Part shown: one piece after another, positions 1 to 9,229 of the stretch
Numbering within the stretch: position 1 is the first letter of the stretch
Layout: each line of letters opens with the position of its first letter
Assembly: GCA_022792815.1 (NCBI GenBank)
Contig: JAAWBS010000046.1
Coordinates: 38,779 to 102,778, forward strand
DNA: 64,000 nucleotides
DNA from: Hungatella sp.
Lineage (GTDB): Bacteria; Bacillota; Clostridia; Lachnospirales; Lachnospiraceae
Reading direction: 5' to 3'
Translations under genes and position numbers: made by a program
Notes under the pieces: generated by a model
What the model saw: the letters and a program-made list of their open reading frames with translations, nothing else
Databases searched by the model: none
What the model was told of the DNA's origin: nothing

Positions 1-1406
1 ACTCCAAGATCACCGACGATGTGAAGACCATGGTATTCGAGGCCGCCTGTTTTGACGGAACCAACATCCGCCTCTCGGCCAAGAAGATCGGACTGAGAAC
101 CGACGCCTCCGGCAAATTCGAGAAGGGTCTGGATCCCAACAACGCCCAGGCCGCCATCGACCGGGCCTGCCAGCTGGTGGAAGAGCTGGGAGCCGGAGAA
201 GTGGTAGGCGGAATTATTGACATTTACCCGGAAAAGCGGACCGAGCGGAGGATTTCCTTCCGGCCGGATCAGATCAACCGCCTGCTGGGCACACAGATTG
301 ACCGGGAGACCATGGTTGGATATTTTGACAGACTGGAACTGAAAGTAGACGAAGCCGCAGATGAAGTCATCGCTCCCACCTTCCGTCAGGATCTGGAGCG
401 GCCGGCTGACATCGCCGAGGAGGTGGCACGGTTCTTCGGGTATGACAACATCCCCGTCACCCTGCCGTCAGGAGAGGCCACCACAGGCGGTCTGGGATAC
501 AAGCTGAGAGTGGAGCAGACGGCCAGGGAAATCGCGGAATTCTGTGGTTTCAGCGAGAGCATGACCTACTCCTTCGAGAGCCCCAAAAACTTTGACCGGC
601 TGCGGATAGGGGAGGACGATGTGCTCAGACAGGCCATCCAGATCTCCAACCCCCTGGGAGAGGATTTCAGCATCATGAGGACTACGCCTCTCCACGGGAT
701 GCTCACCTCCCTGTCCACCAACTACAACCGGAGAAACAAAAACGTCCGCCTCTACGAGCTGGCCAACATCTACCTGCCCAAGACTCTTCCTCTGACAGAG
801 CTTCCCGACGAGAGAATGCAGTTCGTCCTGGGAGCCTACGGGGAAGTGGATTTCTTCGATATGAAAGGGCTCCTGGAGGAGTTTTTCGACAAAGTGGGGA
901 TGGTCAAGAAGCCTCACTATGATTCCAATGCCGGCAAACCCTGGCTCCATCCCGGCCGCCAGGCCAACGTGGTCTACGACAATGAGGTGATAGGGTATCT
1001 GGGGGAGATCCACCCGGAAGTGGCGGATCACTACAAGATCGGTGAGAGGGCCTATGTGGCGGTTCTGGATATGCCGGCCCTCCTTCCCCACACCACATAT
1101 GACCGCAAGTACGAGGGTATCGCCAAATATCCTTCTGTCACCAGGGACATCAGTATGGTAGTTCCGAAGGACATCTCTGTAGGTGAGATCGAGGATGTCA
1201 TCGATGTGCGGGGCGGCAGGATCCTGGAGAGTTATCATCTCTTTGACCTGTATGAGGGTGCACAGATCCTGGCCGGACACAAGTCCGTGGCCTACTCCAT
1301 CACCTTCCGGGCAAAGGATCGGACTCTGGAGGACAAAGAGGTGAACACCGTGATGGAGAAGATTCTTCACGGACTTCGTCAGATGGGAATCGAACTGAGA
1401 GCATAG
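1..1406 (+). CDS. pheT: Phenylalanine--tRNA ligase beta subunit, 3' part (5' truncated by window edge)
   Basis: This is the C-terminal part, about 467 residues, of the beta subunit of the alpha2beta2 PheRS that charges tRNA-Phe in the cytoplasm. The frame is already open at base 3, so the true start lies upstream of the window. The visible part runs from the B3/4-type segment (FEAACFDGTNIR, GLRTDASGKFEKGLD) through the B5 domain (IAEEVARFFGYDNIP) and the synthetase-like core to the C-terminal anticodon-binding FDX-ACB domain (KYPSVTRDISMVVP, SITFRAKDRTLEDKEVN). PheT is normally near 800 residues and follows pheS, which would lie just outside. No frameshift is seen. Confidence 0.96.
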   Translation, partial: SKITDDVKTMVFEAACFDGTNIRLSAKKIGLRTDASGKFEKGLDPNNAQAAIDRACQLVEELGAGEVVGGIIDIYPEKRTERRISFRPDQINRLLGTQIDRETMVGYFDRLELKVDEAADEVIAPTFRQDLERPADIAEEVARFFGYDNIPVTLPSGEATTGGLGYKLRVEQTAREIAEFCGFSESMTYSFESPKNFDRLRIGEDDVLRQAIQISNPLGEDFSIMRTTPLHGMLTSLSTNYNRRNKNVRLYELANIYLPKTLPLTELPDERMQFVLGAYGEVDFFDMKGLLEEFFDKVGMVKKPHYDSNAGKPWLHPGRQANVVYDNEVIGYLGEIHPEVADHYKIGERAYVAVLDMPALLPHTTYDRKYEGIAKYPSVTRDISMVVPKDISVGEIEDVIDVRGGRILESYHLFDLYEGAQILAGHKSVAYSITFRAKDRTLEDKEVNTVMEKILHGLRQMGIELRA

Positions 1407-1482
1407 GGAAATATAAGGTATAAAATCAGACGAAAATGGCCACTCTGATAAGGACAACAGTTTTCATGAGGAGGCCATAGAG

Positions 1483-2757
1483 ATGTTTGAACAATACGAG
1501 ATTGCAAGGGTGCACGGGCGTGAGATTCTGGATTCCAGAGGAAATCCCACCGTGGAGGTGGAGGTGACTCTGGACGGAGGGGCCGTAGGCCGGGCCGCGG
1601 TTCCCTCCGGTGCATCCACGGGAAAATTTGAGGCAGTGGAGCTGAGAGACGGGGAAAAGCGATACCACGGGAAAGGAGTTCGCAAGGCGGTAGAACACGT
1701 GAATACGGTTCTGGCGGAGGCCGTTGCCTTTGAAAATGCCCTCGACCAGCAGAAGATTGACCGGATTCTTTTGGAGGCAGACGGGACGGACAACAAAGCC
1801 AAGCTGGGAGCCAATGCCATCCTGGGCGTGTCCATGGCAGTGGCCAGAGCTGCCGCCGCCGGCCTCAACCTGCCTCTGTACCGCTATCTGGGAGGAATCG
1901 CCGGAAACCGGATGCCCATGCCCATGATGAATATCCTCAACGGAGGAGTCCACGCGGACAACACGGTGGATCTTCAGGAGTTTATGATCATGCCTGTGGG
2001 GGCCGAAAATTTCAGGGAAGGGCTGCGGATGTGCGCGGAGGTCTACCAGACCTTAAAAAGCCTGTTAAAGACCAACGGCTATTCCACGGCAGTGGGAGAC
2101 GAGGGAGGATTTGCCCCCAACCTAAAGAATACGGAGGAGGTTTTGTCCTACCTGGTGGATGCCATCAGCTTAAGCGGATTCCAGCCGGGAAGCCAGATGG
2201 GCATCGCCATGGATGCCGCCTCCAGCGAGCTGTATGACGAGACCACCGGCATGTATGTGTTTCCAGGGGAGAGCCAGATGAGCGGGATCCGGGTGGAGCG
2301 GGATGCCAGGGAGATGGTGGAGTACTATAGACGGCTGACAGAAGGGTTTCCCATCCTGTCCATCGAGGACGGACTCTGGGAGGAGGACTGGGAGGGCTGG
2401 CAGCTTCTGACCAGTACCTTGGGTCACAAGATCCAGCTGGTGGGAGACGATCTGTTTGTCACCAACACGAAGCGCCTTAAGAGAGGGATCGAGGAAAAGG
2501 CGGCCAATGCCATTCTGGTGAAGGTGAATCAGATCGGCACCCTGACCGAGAGCTTTGAGGCCGTGGAGATGGCCAAAAAGGCCGGATACGGAACCGTCAT
2601 CTCCCACCGTTCCGGAGAGACGGAGGATGCTATCATCGCGGACATCGCGGTGGCCTTAAATGCCGGTCAGATCAAGACCGGTGCCCCCTGCCGCAGCGAC
2701 CGGGTAGCCAAATACAATCAGCTGCTGAGAATCGAGGAGCAGGTGAGGGGACAGTAA
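1483..2757 (+). CDS. eno: Enolase (phosphopyruvate hydratase)
   Basis: Glycolytic enzyme that interconverts 2-phosphoglycerate and phosphoenolpyruvate; Mg-dependent and cytosolic. At 424 residues it has the usual family length. It shows [17 protein letters not shown] near the N-terminus, GDEGGFAPN, the metal-ligand segments [11 protein letters not shown] and VGDDLFVTN, the [12 protein letters not shown] loop with the catalytic Lys, and SHRSGETED. The ATG lies 8 nt after a GAGGAGG ribosome site. It sits 76 bp downstream of pheT. I saw no clear terminator on either side and no clear promoter of its own. Confidence 0.98.
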   Translation: MFEQYEIARVHGREILDSRGNPTVEVEVTLDGGAVGRAAVPSGASTGKFEAVELRDGEKRYHGKGVRKAVEHVNTVLAEAVAFENALDQQKIDRILLEADGTDNKAKLGANAILGVSMAVARAAAAGLNLPLYRYLGGIAGNRMPMPMMNILNGGVHADNTVDLQEFMIMPVGAENFREGLRMCAEVYQTLKSLLKTNGYSTAVGDEGGFAPNLKNTEEVLSYLVDAISLSGFQPGSQMGIAMDAASSELYDETTGMYVFPGESQMSGIRVERDAREMVEYYRRLTEGFPILSIEDGLWEEDWEGWQLLTSTLGHKIQLVGDDLFVTNTKRLKRGIEEKAANAILVKVNQIGTLTESFEAVEMAKKAGYGTVISHRSGETEDAIIADIAVALNAGQIKTGAPCRSDRVAKYNQLLRIEEQVRGQ

Positions 2758-2804
2758 AACGTCACGGCCGGTCCGAAAAAATACTCAAAAAAATCATGTT
2801 CTGG

Positions 2805-2833
2805 TTGTTTTTCCTGGAAAAGTATGCTATGAT
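2805..2833 (+). promoter_or_regulatory. Probable sigma-A promoter for secG
   Basis: TTGTTT at 2805-2810 and TATGAT at 2828-2833 are separated by 17 bp, about 30 bp upstream of the secG start. The -35 box is only a partial match, so this is a reasonable but unproven call. Confidence 0.45.
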
Positions 2834-2865
2834 TACGGTGTTTGACTATAGGAGGTGTGAAAAGC

Positions 2866-3096
2866 ATGCTGAAATTGATCTTGACCATTGTGTTTGTTCT
2901 TATATGTGTGGCTCTTACCATTATCGTGCTGCTTCAGGAGGGTAAGTCTTCCGGATTAGGTTCCATCAGCGGTATGGCCGACAGCTATTGGGGCAAAAAC
3001 AAGGCACGTTCCATGGAGGGCAACCTGGAGAAGTTTACAAAGTTTGCAGCCGCAGCAGTGCTGTTGCTTGCATTGATTTTGAATGTAATCTGGTAG
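2866..3096 (+). CDS. secG: Preprotein translocase subunit SecG
   Basis: Small inner-membrane subunit of the SecYEG channel that helps SecA-driven export. The 76-residue product has the family's two-helix topology: a membrane helix at about residues 2-24, the conserved VLLQEGKSSGLGSISG loop, and a second helix at the C-terminus (AAAAVLLLALILNVIW). An upstream in-frame start would add eight residues. The ATG at 2866 was chosen because it follows GGAGGTG at ideal spacing. It appears to be monocistronic, with a promoter before it and a terminator after it. Confidence 0.95.
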   Translation: MLKLILTIVFVLICVALTIIVLLQEGKSSGLGSISGMADSYWGKNKARSMEGNLEKFTKFAAAAVLLLALILNVIW

Positions 3097-3109
3097 AGAT
3101 ACAAAGCAG

Positions 3110-3135
3110 ACACTCTTGGCGACAAGGGTGTTTTT
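3110..3135 (+). terminator. Intrinsic terminator after secG
   Basis: A 9-bp stem ACACTCTTG (3110-3118) / CAAGGGTGT (3123-3131) with a GCGA tetraloop runs into TTTTT. Confidence 0.8.
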
Positions 3136-3181
3136 GTTTCATTGTGATGAAAGTATGTTACTATGATTCATGGGGCTCGTC

Positions 3182-3293
3182 TTCTTGTCCGCCTTGGGAC
3201 GGACAAGAAACATCGGGCGTCCGCCCGATGGGGAAAACTGGACAAAAACAGTTTTACAGGCGAGCCTGACGCCTTTTTTGTCCGGTTTTCCCC
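3182..3293 (+). promoter_or_regulatory. Highly structured 5' leader upstream of rnr
   Basis: Three successive hairpins fill the space before rnr. The first is a perfect 10-bp stem (3182-3191 / 3200-3209). The second is an 8-bp stem with a tetraloop (3211-3218 / 3223-3230). The third is a 19-bp stem with one G-T pair (3230-3248 / 3275-3293). Its loop holds a short GC-rich hairpin that runs into six T residues (3274-3279), so it could also act as an attenuator. I do not recognise a named riboswitch class. Confidence 0.55.
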
Positions 3294-3332
3294 GCCCCGT
3301 GGACGGTAACGAAAGTATTGCGAGGAGGCGAA

Positions 3333-5465
3333 ATGACGGAGGAGTTATTGAGACAGAGAAAACAGATGCTGACGGAATTGTTTGAGGATAAGGCCTATGT
3401 GCCCATGAAGCTGAAGGAACTGGCTATATTCCTCGATATCCCCAAGAACCAGAGGGAGGAGCTGAAAGAAGTTCTGGATCTTCTTTTGGCGGAGGGAAAG
3501 GTGGGGATCTCCAAGAAGGGGAAGTACGGGCGGGCCCAGGATTTCGCCCGGGCAGGGATCTTTTCGGGACACCCGAGAGGGTTCGGATTTGTCAGCGTGG
3601 AGGACATGGAGGCGGACGTGTTTATCCCTGCCGAGAAGACTGCCGGCGCCATGCACGGGGACAAGGTGCAGGTGGTGGTGGAGGAAGGCCAGGCAGAGGG
3701 GAAGCGGAAGGAAGGAATCATCGTAAAGATTCTGGAGCGGGCCAATGAGACGGTGATCGGCTATTATCAGAAGAATAAAAGCTTCGGGTTTGTGCTGCCG
3801 GACAATCAGAAACTGAATCAGGACATCTTTATCCCCCAGGGAAAGGATATGGGGGCGGTCACCGGCCACAAGGTGGTAGTAAAGGTCACGGATTTCGGCG
3901 GTGACAGGAAGAAACCGGAGGGCGTAGTCACAGAGATCATCGGCCACGTCAACGATCCGGGCACTGACATTCTGTCCATCATAAAGGCCTATGACCTGCC
4001 GGAGGAGTTTCCGGAGCAGGTGATGCGCCAGGCGGCCAGGATGCCGGACCATGTAGACGAGCGGGAGACGGAGGGCAGGCTGGATCTGCGCGGTCTCCTC
4101 ACGGTGACCATAGACGGGGAGGATGCCAAGGATCTGGATGACGCCATCACCATTGCCGGGGACGGGGAAGACCACTACACTCTGGGGGTTCACATCGCCG
4201 ATGTATCCCACTATGTGCAGGAGGGGAGTCCTCTGGACGAGGAGGCAAGGAAGAGAGGAACCAGCGTCTATCTGGTGGATCGGGTGATCCCCATGCTGCC
4301 GCACAGACTGTCCAACGGCATCTGCTCCCTAAACGCGGGGGAGGACCGGCTGGCCTTAAGCTGTATCATGGAGATCGACGGCAGAGGGGCAGTGATGGGA
4401 CACCAGATCGCGGAGAGCGTGATCCGTGTGGACCGGCGTATGACCTACACGGCGGTGAACGCCATCGTCACGGACCGGGATGAAGAGACCATGGAGGAAT
4501 ACCGGGAATTTGTCCCCATGTTTGATCAGATGAAGGAGCTGGCCGACATTCTCAGGGCCAGGAGGCGGCAGAGGGGGTCTATTGATTTCGATTTTCCGGA
4601 GAGCAAGATCGTGCTGGATACCCTGGGAAAACCGGTGGAGATCAAGCCCTATGAGAGAAATGCCGCAACCAGGATCATCGAGGACTTCATGCTCATGGCC
4701 AACGAGACCATCGCCGAGAACTACTTCTGGCAGGAGCTGCCCTTTGTGTACCGGACTCACGAGTATCCGGACCCGGAGAAGATGAAGCGGCTGGGGACGT
4801 TTATCAATAATTTCGGCTACACCATCCGCACCCAGAACGGGGAGGTGCACCCCAAGGAGATACAAAAGCTTCTGGACAAGATCGAGGGGACACCGGAGGA
4901 GGCCCTTATCAGCCGCCTGACCCTGCGCTCCATGAGGCAGGCCAAGTATGCCACCGTCTGCACCGGCCATTACGGCCTGGCTGCCAATTACTATACCCAT
5001 TTTACCTCTCCCATCCGACGGTATCCGGATCTGCAGATTCATCGGATCATCAAGGAGAATTTAAAAGGGGGCCTGAGAGAAAAGCGGATTGCCCATTACG
5101 ACCGGATCCTGCCGGAGGTGGCGGTTTCGTGTTCCTCCGCGGAGCGCCGTGCCGACGAGGCGGAGAGGGAGACCGATAAGCTGAAAAAATGCGAGTACAT
5201 GGCCCGTCATGTGGGGGAGAACTATGAGGGCGTGATCTCCGGGGTCACAAACTGGGGACTGTACGTGGAACTGCCCAACACGGTGGAGGGGCTGATTCGG
5301 GTCAGCGACCTGGAAGGGGAGTATTTTGTCTTTGACGAGGAGCGTATGGAGCTGGCGGGAGAGGTGACAGGCATCCGATACAAACTGGGGCAGAAGGTTA
5401 AGGTGGCGGTCGCAGGCACGGACCGGATGACCAGAACCATCGATTTTGTTCTGGCCCGGGAATAG
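3333..5465 (+). CDS. rnr: Ribonuclease R (3'-5' exoribonuclease)
   Basis: Processive RNase II-family exonuclease that degrades structured RNA; with SmpB/tmRNA it takes part in removing nonstop mRNA. The 710-residue protein has an N-terminal winged-helix-like region, cold-shock/OB domains ([16 protein letters not shown] and [15 protein letters not shown]), and an RNB domain whose Asp cluster [13 protein letters not shown] is near residues 261-272. A C-terminal S1 domain ([27 protein letters not shown]) follows. ATG 3333 follows CGAGGAGG; a TTG 15 nt upstream is less likely. smpB and ssrA come directly after it, the classic trans-translation cluster. Confidence 0.97.
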   Translation: MTEELLRQRKQMLTELFEDKAYVPMKLKELAIFLDIPKNQREELKEVLDLLLAEGKVGISKKGKYGRAQDFARAGIFSGHPRGFGFVSVEDMEADVFIPAEKTAGAMHGDKVQVVVEEGQAEGKRKEGIIVKILERANETVIGYYQKNKSFGFVLPDNQKLNQDIFIPQGKDMGAVTGHKVVVKVTDFGGDRKKPEGVVTEIIGHVNDPGTDILSIIKAYDLPEEFPEQVMRQAARMPDHVDERETEGRLDLRGLLTVTIDGEDAKDLDDAITIAGDGEDHYTLGVHIADVSHYVQEGSPLDEEARKRGTSVYLVDRVIPMLPHRLSNGICSLNAGEDRLALSCIMEIDGRGAVMGHQIAESVIRVDRRMTYTAVNAIVTDRDEETMEEYREFVPMFDQMKELADILRARRRQRGSIDFDFPESKIVLDTLGKPVEIKPYERNAATRIIEDFMLMANETIAENYFWQELPFVYRTHEYPDPEKMKRLGTFINNFGYTIRTQNGEVHPKEIQKLLDKIEGTPEEALISRLTLRSMRQAKYATVCTGHYGLAANYYTHFTSPIRRYPDLQIHRIIKENLKGGLREKRIAHYDRILPEVAVSCSSAERRADEAERETDKLKKCEYMARHVGENYEGVISGVTNWGLYVELPNTVEGLIRVSDLEGEYFVFDEERMELAGEVTGIRYKLGQKVKVAVAGTDRMTRTIDFVLARE

Positions 5466-5496
5466 CCGGGACATTGAAAAAGGGGAAATGACAGGA

Positions 5497-5961
5497 ATGG
5501 GAAAACAGACCACAAAATTAATTGCCAACAACAAAAAGGCATATCATGACTATTTTATTGAAGACAAATACGAGACGGGGATCGAGCTGTTCGGCACGGA
5601 GGTCAAGTCCATCCGAATGGGGAAATGCAGTATCAAGGAGGCTTTTATCCGCATCGAAAAGGGGGAGGTGTATCTCTACGGGATGCACATCAACCCCTAT
5701 GAGAAAGGCAATATTTTCAACAAGGATCCCCTGCGGGTGAGGAAACTTCTGCTTCACAGGTCAGAGATCATGAAGCTGGGGGCCAAGATCGCGGAGAAGG
5801 GCTATACCCTGGTGCCTCTCCAGGTGTACTTTAAGGGAAGCCTGGTGAAGGTGGAGATCGGTCTGGCCAAAGGCAAGAAACTGTACGACAAGAGGGAGGA
5901 CATCGCCAAGAAGGATCAGCGGCGGGAGATGGAACGGGAGATGAAGCAGACATTTCGGTAG
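5497..5961 (+). CDS. smpB: SsrA-binding protein SmpB
   Basis: RNA-binding partner of tmRNA, needed to load Ala-tmRNA onto stalled ribosomes. The 154-residue product matches the family from [33 protein letters not shown] to the basic C-terminal tail ([23 protein letters not shown]) that enters the mRNA channel. Two in-frame ATGs compete, at 5488 and 5497. The second gives the usual MGK start and a better distance (about 11 nt) from the AGGGG site. It is 31 bp after rnr and about 90 bp before ssrA. Confidence 0.97.
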   Translation: MGKQTTKLIANNKKAYHDYFIEDKYETGIELFGTEVKSIRMGKCSIKEAFIRIEKGEVYLYGMHINPYEKGNIFNKDPLRVRKLLLHRSEIMKLGAKIAEKGYTLVPLQVYFKGSLVKVEIGLAKGKKLYDKREDIAKKDQRREMEREMKQTFR

Positions 5962-6001
5962 GGAACAGAGATCACAGGGGGCGTGGCAGGCAACGAAAAA
6001 T

Positions 6002-6030
6002 TTGACAATCAGAAGAAAGTGTGGTAGACT
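6002..6030 (+). promoter_or_regulatory. Sigma-A promoter for ssrA
   Basis: TTGACA (6002-6007), a 17-bp spacer, then TAGACT (6025-6030). Transcription would begin near 6037, shortly before the mature tmRNA 5' end. Confidence 0.75.
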
Positions 6031-6053
6031 AACAGAACAGTCAGTTTGTTTAC

Positions 6054-6390
6054 GGGCCTGTACTGGTTTCGACAGGGATCATGCAGCTGGTGAAGCTATC
6101 CGCACGCGATGCGTCAAATGGCAAAATTAAAATTAAACGCTGAAGATAATTTAGCATACGCTGCTTAATTGCAGCCGTCAGCCTTAGTGCACTCACACAT
6201 TAAGAACCTGGCGTCGACTTTGTGAGAAACGACACATGCAAAGCTTTGAGCGTGTGGGCGTAATATGAAGCTACTGAAACCGTCAGAGAGTCAGTCCCCG
6301 GGCGGCAGAGGGAATGTCAATTGGCTGACTATGATAGTAGAAGAACAGGGAATTGGTTTTTGGACACGGGTTCAAATCCCGTCAGGTCCA
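6054..6390 (+). ncRNA. ssrA: Transfer-messenger RNA (tmRNA)
   Basis: Rescues stalled ribosomes and tags their products for proteolysis. The 5' end GGGCCTG (6054-6060) pairs over 7 bp with CAGGTCC (6383-6389) to make the acceptor stem, followed by discriminator A6390. The 3' CCA is not encoded. The tRNA-like T arm is present (GGGTTCAAATCCC near 6368-6380). The resume codon is GCA at 6121. The encoded tag is AKLKLNAEDNLAYAA, ending at TAA 6166-6168, with the expected small hydrophobic Ala-Ala end. It lies downstream of smpB and has its own promoter and terminator. Confidence 0.96.
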
Positions 6391-6500
6391 TTGTTTGTGG
6401 TAAGGAGGAGCCCGCGGAGTGGGAGAAGACCTGATCACGAGGCAGACGCCCCCATGAACGGAATTCGTGCAGAAATGCGTCTGTGTTATCATTGCGAGAG

Positions 6501-6529
6501 GTGCTGTGGCAGAGGTCACAGCACTTTTT
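6501..6529 (+). terminator. Intrinsic terminator after ssrA
   Basis: A perfect 8-bp stem GTGCTGTG (6501-6508) / CACAGCAC (6517-6524) is followed by TTTTT. The 110 bases between tmRNA and this stem hold nothing I can assign. Confidence 0.85.
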
Positions 6530-6599
6530 GGTTTTGTCGGCAGCGCACAGATACCCATACCTTTTTCGATGAATAAATCCTCTTCGTCCGGCATATAAT

Positions 6600-6660
6600 G
6601 GCATCAAATGGACGACCGCAGGCCTTGAGACCGGGCCTGATCGCCGATTAATATGATGCC
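6600..6660 (+). promoter_or_regulatory. Possible structured leader before the small coiled-coil gene
   Basis: Right after a TATAAT-like box (6594-6599), GGCATCA (6600-6606) can pair perfectly with TGATGCC (6654-6660). Inside lies a second stem, CAGGCC / GGCCTG. The AGGAGG ribosome site starts on the next base. It is too short to be a tRNA and matches no class I know. If TATAAT is the -10 box, the 5' end would start within the structure, so this call is weak. Confidence 0.3.
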
Positions 6661-6672
6661 AGGAGGATGTAC

Positions 6673-6927
6673 ATGGAGCGGAGACATAGAAGGACCAGGA
6701 AGGAAAAGCTGGAGGATGAGCTGATCAAGACGGAGGAGGCCATCGAGCAGTACACGGCCGCCATCGCCTCCATGGAGGAGAGGCGTCAGTCTCTTCTTGA
6801 GGAGATCGAATCAGAGCATATCCGGGAGGTGACAAAGCTTTTAAAAGAGAAAAATATGTCGGTAGAGCAGCTGAAAAGCCTGCTGGGAGACATGACATCA
6901 GAGGAGTTGGCAGGGCAGGGCGCATAA
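6673..6927 (+). CDS. Small charged coiled-coil protein, DUF4315-like
   Basis: An 84-residue protein of unknown function. It has an arginine-rich start (MERRHRRTRKEKLE), a long amphipathic coiled-coil (about residues 10-50), then SVEQLKSLLGDMTSEELAG. Its shape, a short coil followed by a 'T-x-EEL' tail, recalls DUF4315 proteins, often found in conjugative elements. No other element genes are nearby, so the resemblance may be superficial. ATG 6673 was preferred over ATG 6667 because AGGAGG directly abuts the earlier one. Confidence 0.65.
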   Translation: MERRHRRTRKEKLEDELIKTEEAIEQYTAAIASMEERRQSLLEEIESEHIREVTKLLKEKNMSVEQLKSLLGDMTSEELAGQGA

Positions 6928-7006
6928 AGACCCTGCCTTTCCTATGCCGGATTCCTAATAAATTCCCCCGTTTGGTCGAAATATCCAGTATAGGGGCAGG
7001 AGACCG

Positions 7007-7963
7007 ATGATACAGGATGGAAGGCAGGGGAAGTCTATGAAGGTGAAAAACAGCTGGAATTTGTCTGTGGCAAAGGCGGTCATCACCACCACGTCAAAGG
7101 CCGCATCAAAGAAACGGGCCGGAAGCAGTACCTCAAAGATCCGCAGAAAGCTTGAGCGGATCAAACAGAAGCTCAGGGCAGGAGTTCCGTTGACAGCTTC
7201 GGAGAAAGCCTTTCTCTGCACTTATGCGCCGGGACTCTACAGCAAGGCCGTGGCTTTGGAACGAGAGTGTGAGGAGCATGAGAAACATGCGAAGAGACGG
7301 GCGGAATATGTGAAGAAGCGCAGGCAGGAGGAAGCGGCGAAAAAGGCCCGGGATCAGGAGGATCAGGAGAAAGCAGCCAGGGCGGATCAGGATCGGAAAG
7401 AGTATGCGAAAGAGCTGCTGGAGCAGAAGGAGGAGGCCGAGGAACAGGCAGCCGAGAAGCAGCTGCAGCGGCAGCAGACGGATCGAGAGCAGGCCGGGCG
7501 AAGGGAAGAGGAAGAAAAGAGGAGAGAGACGGCCGTAGAACGGGTAAGAACCGAAAGCCGCGCCGAGACCAAGGCAGGTGAAAGGCTGAGGACAAAGAGA
7601 CAGGCGGAGACAGAGACGGCAGAGGAAAAGAGAGGCAGAGAGAATCGGACAGAGAAATATTGGAGAGACCAGGAGGAGACAGGGAGCGTGGATAGATTTA
7701 GGGATAAGGAGACCGAGACAAAGGAGCAGGGAAGCGAGCTGGAGAGGGGGCAGGGGATAGAAACGAAGGGCAATCAGGACAGCAGCCAGCTGATGAGAGA
7801 ATTTGAGGCAGATGTATTTTTCAGGAACCGGATGCCGGCATCTGTGGGAGAGAGGGGGGAGCGGATCCCCAGCCTGGTTCTGGGGCGGGCGGCCTATGAG
7901 ACGGTGTCAGTGGCAGATCAGATATGGAAAGAGAGTACTCCCCAGACCTCAAAAAAGGCCTGA
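7007..7963 (+). CDS. Uncharacterised highly charged helical protein
   Basis: A 318-residue protein with no recognisable catalytic domain. An N-terminal basic region contains KIRRKLERIKQKLRAGVPLTASEKAFLCTYAP in outline (about residues 45-78), a pattern seen in other uncharacterised clostridial proteins. About 150 residues of Glu/Arg/Lys/Gln-rich, probably coiled-coil sequence follow. A more ordinary C-terminus comes last (FEADVFFRNRMPASVG ... ERIPSLVLGRAAYETV). There is no signal peptide or membrane helix. Starts at 7007 and 7037 both have plausible ribosome sites. It is 79 bp after the small coiled-coil gene and may share its transcript. Confidence 0.7.
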   Translation: MIQDGRQGKSMKVKNSWNLSVAKAVITTTSKAASKKRAGSSTSKIRRKLERIKQKLRAGVPLTASEKAFLCTYAPGLYSKAVALERECEEHEKHAKRRAEYVKKRRQEEAAKKARDQEDQEKAARADQDRKEYAKELLEQKEEAEEQAAEKQLQRQQTDREQAGRREEEEKRRETAVERVRTESRAETKAGERLRTKRQAETETAEEKRGRENRTEKYWRDQEETGSVDRFRDKETETKEQGSELERGQGIETKGNQDSSQLMREFEADVFFRNRMPASVGERGERIPSLVLGRAAYETVSVADQIWKESTPQTSKKA

Positions 7964-7976
7964 ATGGAAAAATCAG

Positions 7977-8005
7977 TTGACATCTGTTATTTTTTGACTG
8001 ATAAT
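7977..8005 (+). promoter_or_regulatory. Sigma-A promoter for ilvE
   Basis: A consensus TTGACA (7977-7982), a 17-bp spacer and GATAAT (8000-8005) lie about 90 bp before the ilvE start. The leader carries only a small ACGGCT/AGCCGT hairpin. Confidence 0.75.
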
Positions 8006-8094
8006 GACTGTGAAGATTCCGGATGACGGCTATGGCGGATCAAGACATTGAGCCGTGGGTGCTGGCCGGTAAGAGGAAAAGGGAGAGAAAAGTC

Positions 8095-9162
8095 ATGGAG
8101 ATCAGAATTGAGAGAACCACATGTCCGAAGGAAAAGCCAGGTCAGGATAATCCGCTGGTATTCGGCACGATTTTTACAGACCATATGTTTGAGATGGACT
8201 ATGAGGAGGGAAAGGGCTGGCATGACCCGAGAGTCGTGCCTTACCACAAGCTGGAGTTAGAGCCATCCTGTATGGTGTTTCACTATGGACAGGAGATGTT
8301 TGAGGGGCTTAAGGCCTACAAGGCTGAGGACGGAAGGATCCTTCTGTTCCGCCCTGATAAGAATATCGAGAGGGCCAACCGGAGCAACCGGAGGCTGTGT
8401 ATACCCGAACTTCCCCCGGAGATTTTTATGGAGGGACTGAAAGCCGTGGTCAGCGCGGACAGGGACTGGATTCCCACCAAGCCGGGGACTTCTCTGTATG
8501 TCCGCCCCTTTGTCATCGCCACAGACCCGTTTTTGGGGGTGAGACCGTCCTATACCTATAAATTTATGATCATTCTCTCCCCGGTGGGAGCCTACTATGA
8601 AAGCGGCCTTGATCCGGTGAAGATCTGGATCGAGGACGAGTATGTCAGGGCAGTTAAGGGCGGCATCGGCGAGGCCAAGACCGGCGGCAACTATGTGGCT
8701 TCCCTGGCTTCCCAGGTGAAAGCCCACGACGAGGGATATTCCCAAGTACTGTGGCTGGACGGGGTGCACCGCAAGTATATCGAGGAAGTGGGAGCCATGA
8801 ACATCTTCTTTAAGATCAACGGTACTGTGGTGACTCCCGAATTAAACGGAAGCATTCTTCCCGGAGTCACCAGAGATTCCGTCATCGCCCTGTGCAGAGA
8901 GTGGGGCGTCCCGGTGGAGGAGAGGAGGATCTCCGTGGACGAGGTGGTGGAGGCTGCTGCCTCCGGCGCCATGGAAGAGTGTTTCGGCACCGGCACGGCG
9001 GCTGTGATCTCCCCCGTGGGAGAGCTTCGCTATGAGGAACAGCGGATGGCCATCGGAGGCGGAAGGATCGGGGAACTGACTCAGAAGTTCTATGACACGA
9101 TCACGGGAATCCAGCTTGGAAAGCTCCAGGGTCCCAAGGGGTGGAGCGTGGAGGTTCAGTGA
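8095..9162 (+). CDS. ilvE: Branched-chain amino acid aminotransferase
   Basis: PLP enzyme that transfers the amino group between glutamate and the 2-oxo acids of Val, Leu and Ile. The 355-residue product has the length and motifs of the longer BCAT type: HYGQEMFEGLKAYK, RPDKNIERANRSNRRLCIP, LYVRPFVIATDPFLGV, the EAKTGGNYVASL segment and the C-terminal ECFGTGTAAVISPVG that binds the PLP phosphate. A longer frame starts at 8023, but the product from ATG 8095 (MEIRIERT) matches the family and follows GGGAGAG. It stands alone, between its own promoter and the thrS T-box. Confidence 0.93.
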   Translation: MEIRIERTTCPKEKPGQDNPLVFGTIFTDHMFEMDYEEGKGWHDPRVVPYHKLELEPSCMVFHYGQEMFEGLKAYKAEDGRILLFRPDKNIERANRSNRRLCIPELPPEIFMEGLKAVVSADRDWIPTKPGTSLYVRPFVIATDPFLGVRPSYTYKFMIILSPVGAYYESGLDPVKIWIEDEYVRAVKGGIGEAKTGGNYVASLASQVKAHDEGYSQVLWLDGVHRKYIEEVGAMNIFFKINGTVVTPELNGSILPGVTRDSVIALCREWGVPVEERRISVDEVVEAAASGAMEECFGTGTAAVISPVGELRYEEQRMAIGGGRIGELTQKFYDTITGIQLGKLQGPKGWSVEVQ

Positions 9163-9195
9163 GGCCTGTGAACCGTGGCGTCCCCCAAATTAGTC

Positions 9196-9223
9196 TTGAC
9201 AAAAAAAAATCCGATGATATAAT
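9196..9223 (+). promoter_or_regulatory. Sigma-A promoter of the thrS T-box transcript
   Basis: TTGACA (9196-9201), a 16-bp spacer and TATAAT (9218-9223) come directly before the T-box leader. Confidence 0.8.
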
Positions 9224-9229
9224 CAAGAA

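Noticed and set aside
468..1457. 329-codon open frame on the - strand inside pheT
   Set aside because: Antisense shadow of a well-matched gene; no ribosome site or family features, common in GC-rich coding DNA.
3345..4304. 319-codon open frame on the - strand inside rnr
   Set aside because: Antisense shadow; the + strand RNase R is clear.
6265..6576. Open frame of 103 codons on + strand
   Set aside because: It lies over the 3' half of tmRNA and its terminator; no ribosome site, and the RNA structure explains the sequence.
6600..6660. Possible tRNA because of the 7-bp GGCATCA/TGATGCC closing stem
   Set aside because: Only 61 nt, with no T-loop GTTC motif or anticodon arm of normal size.
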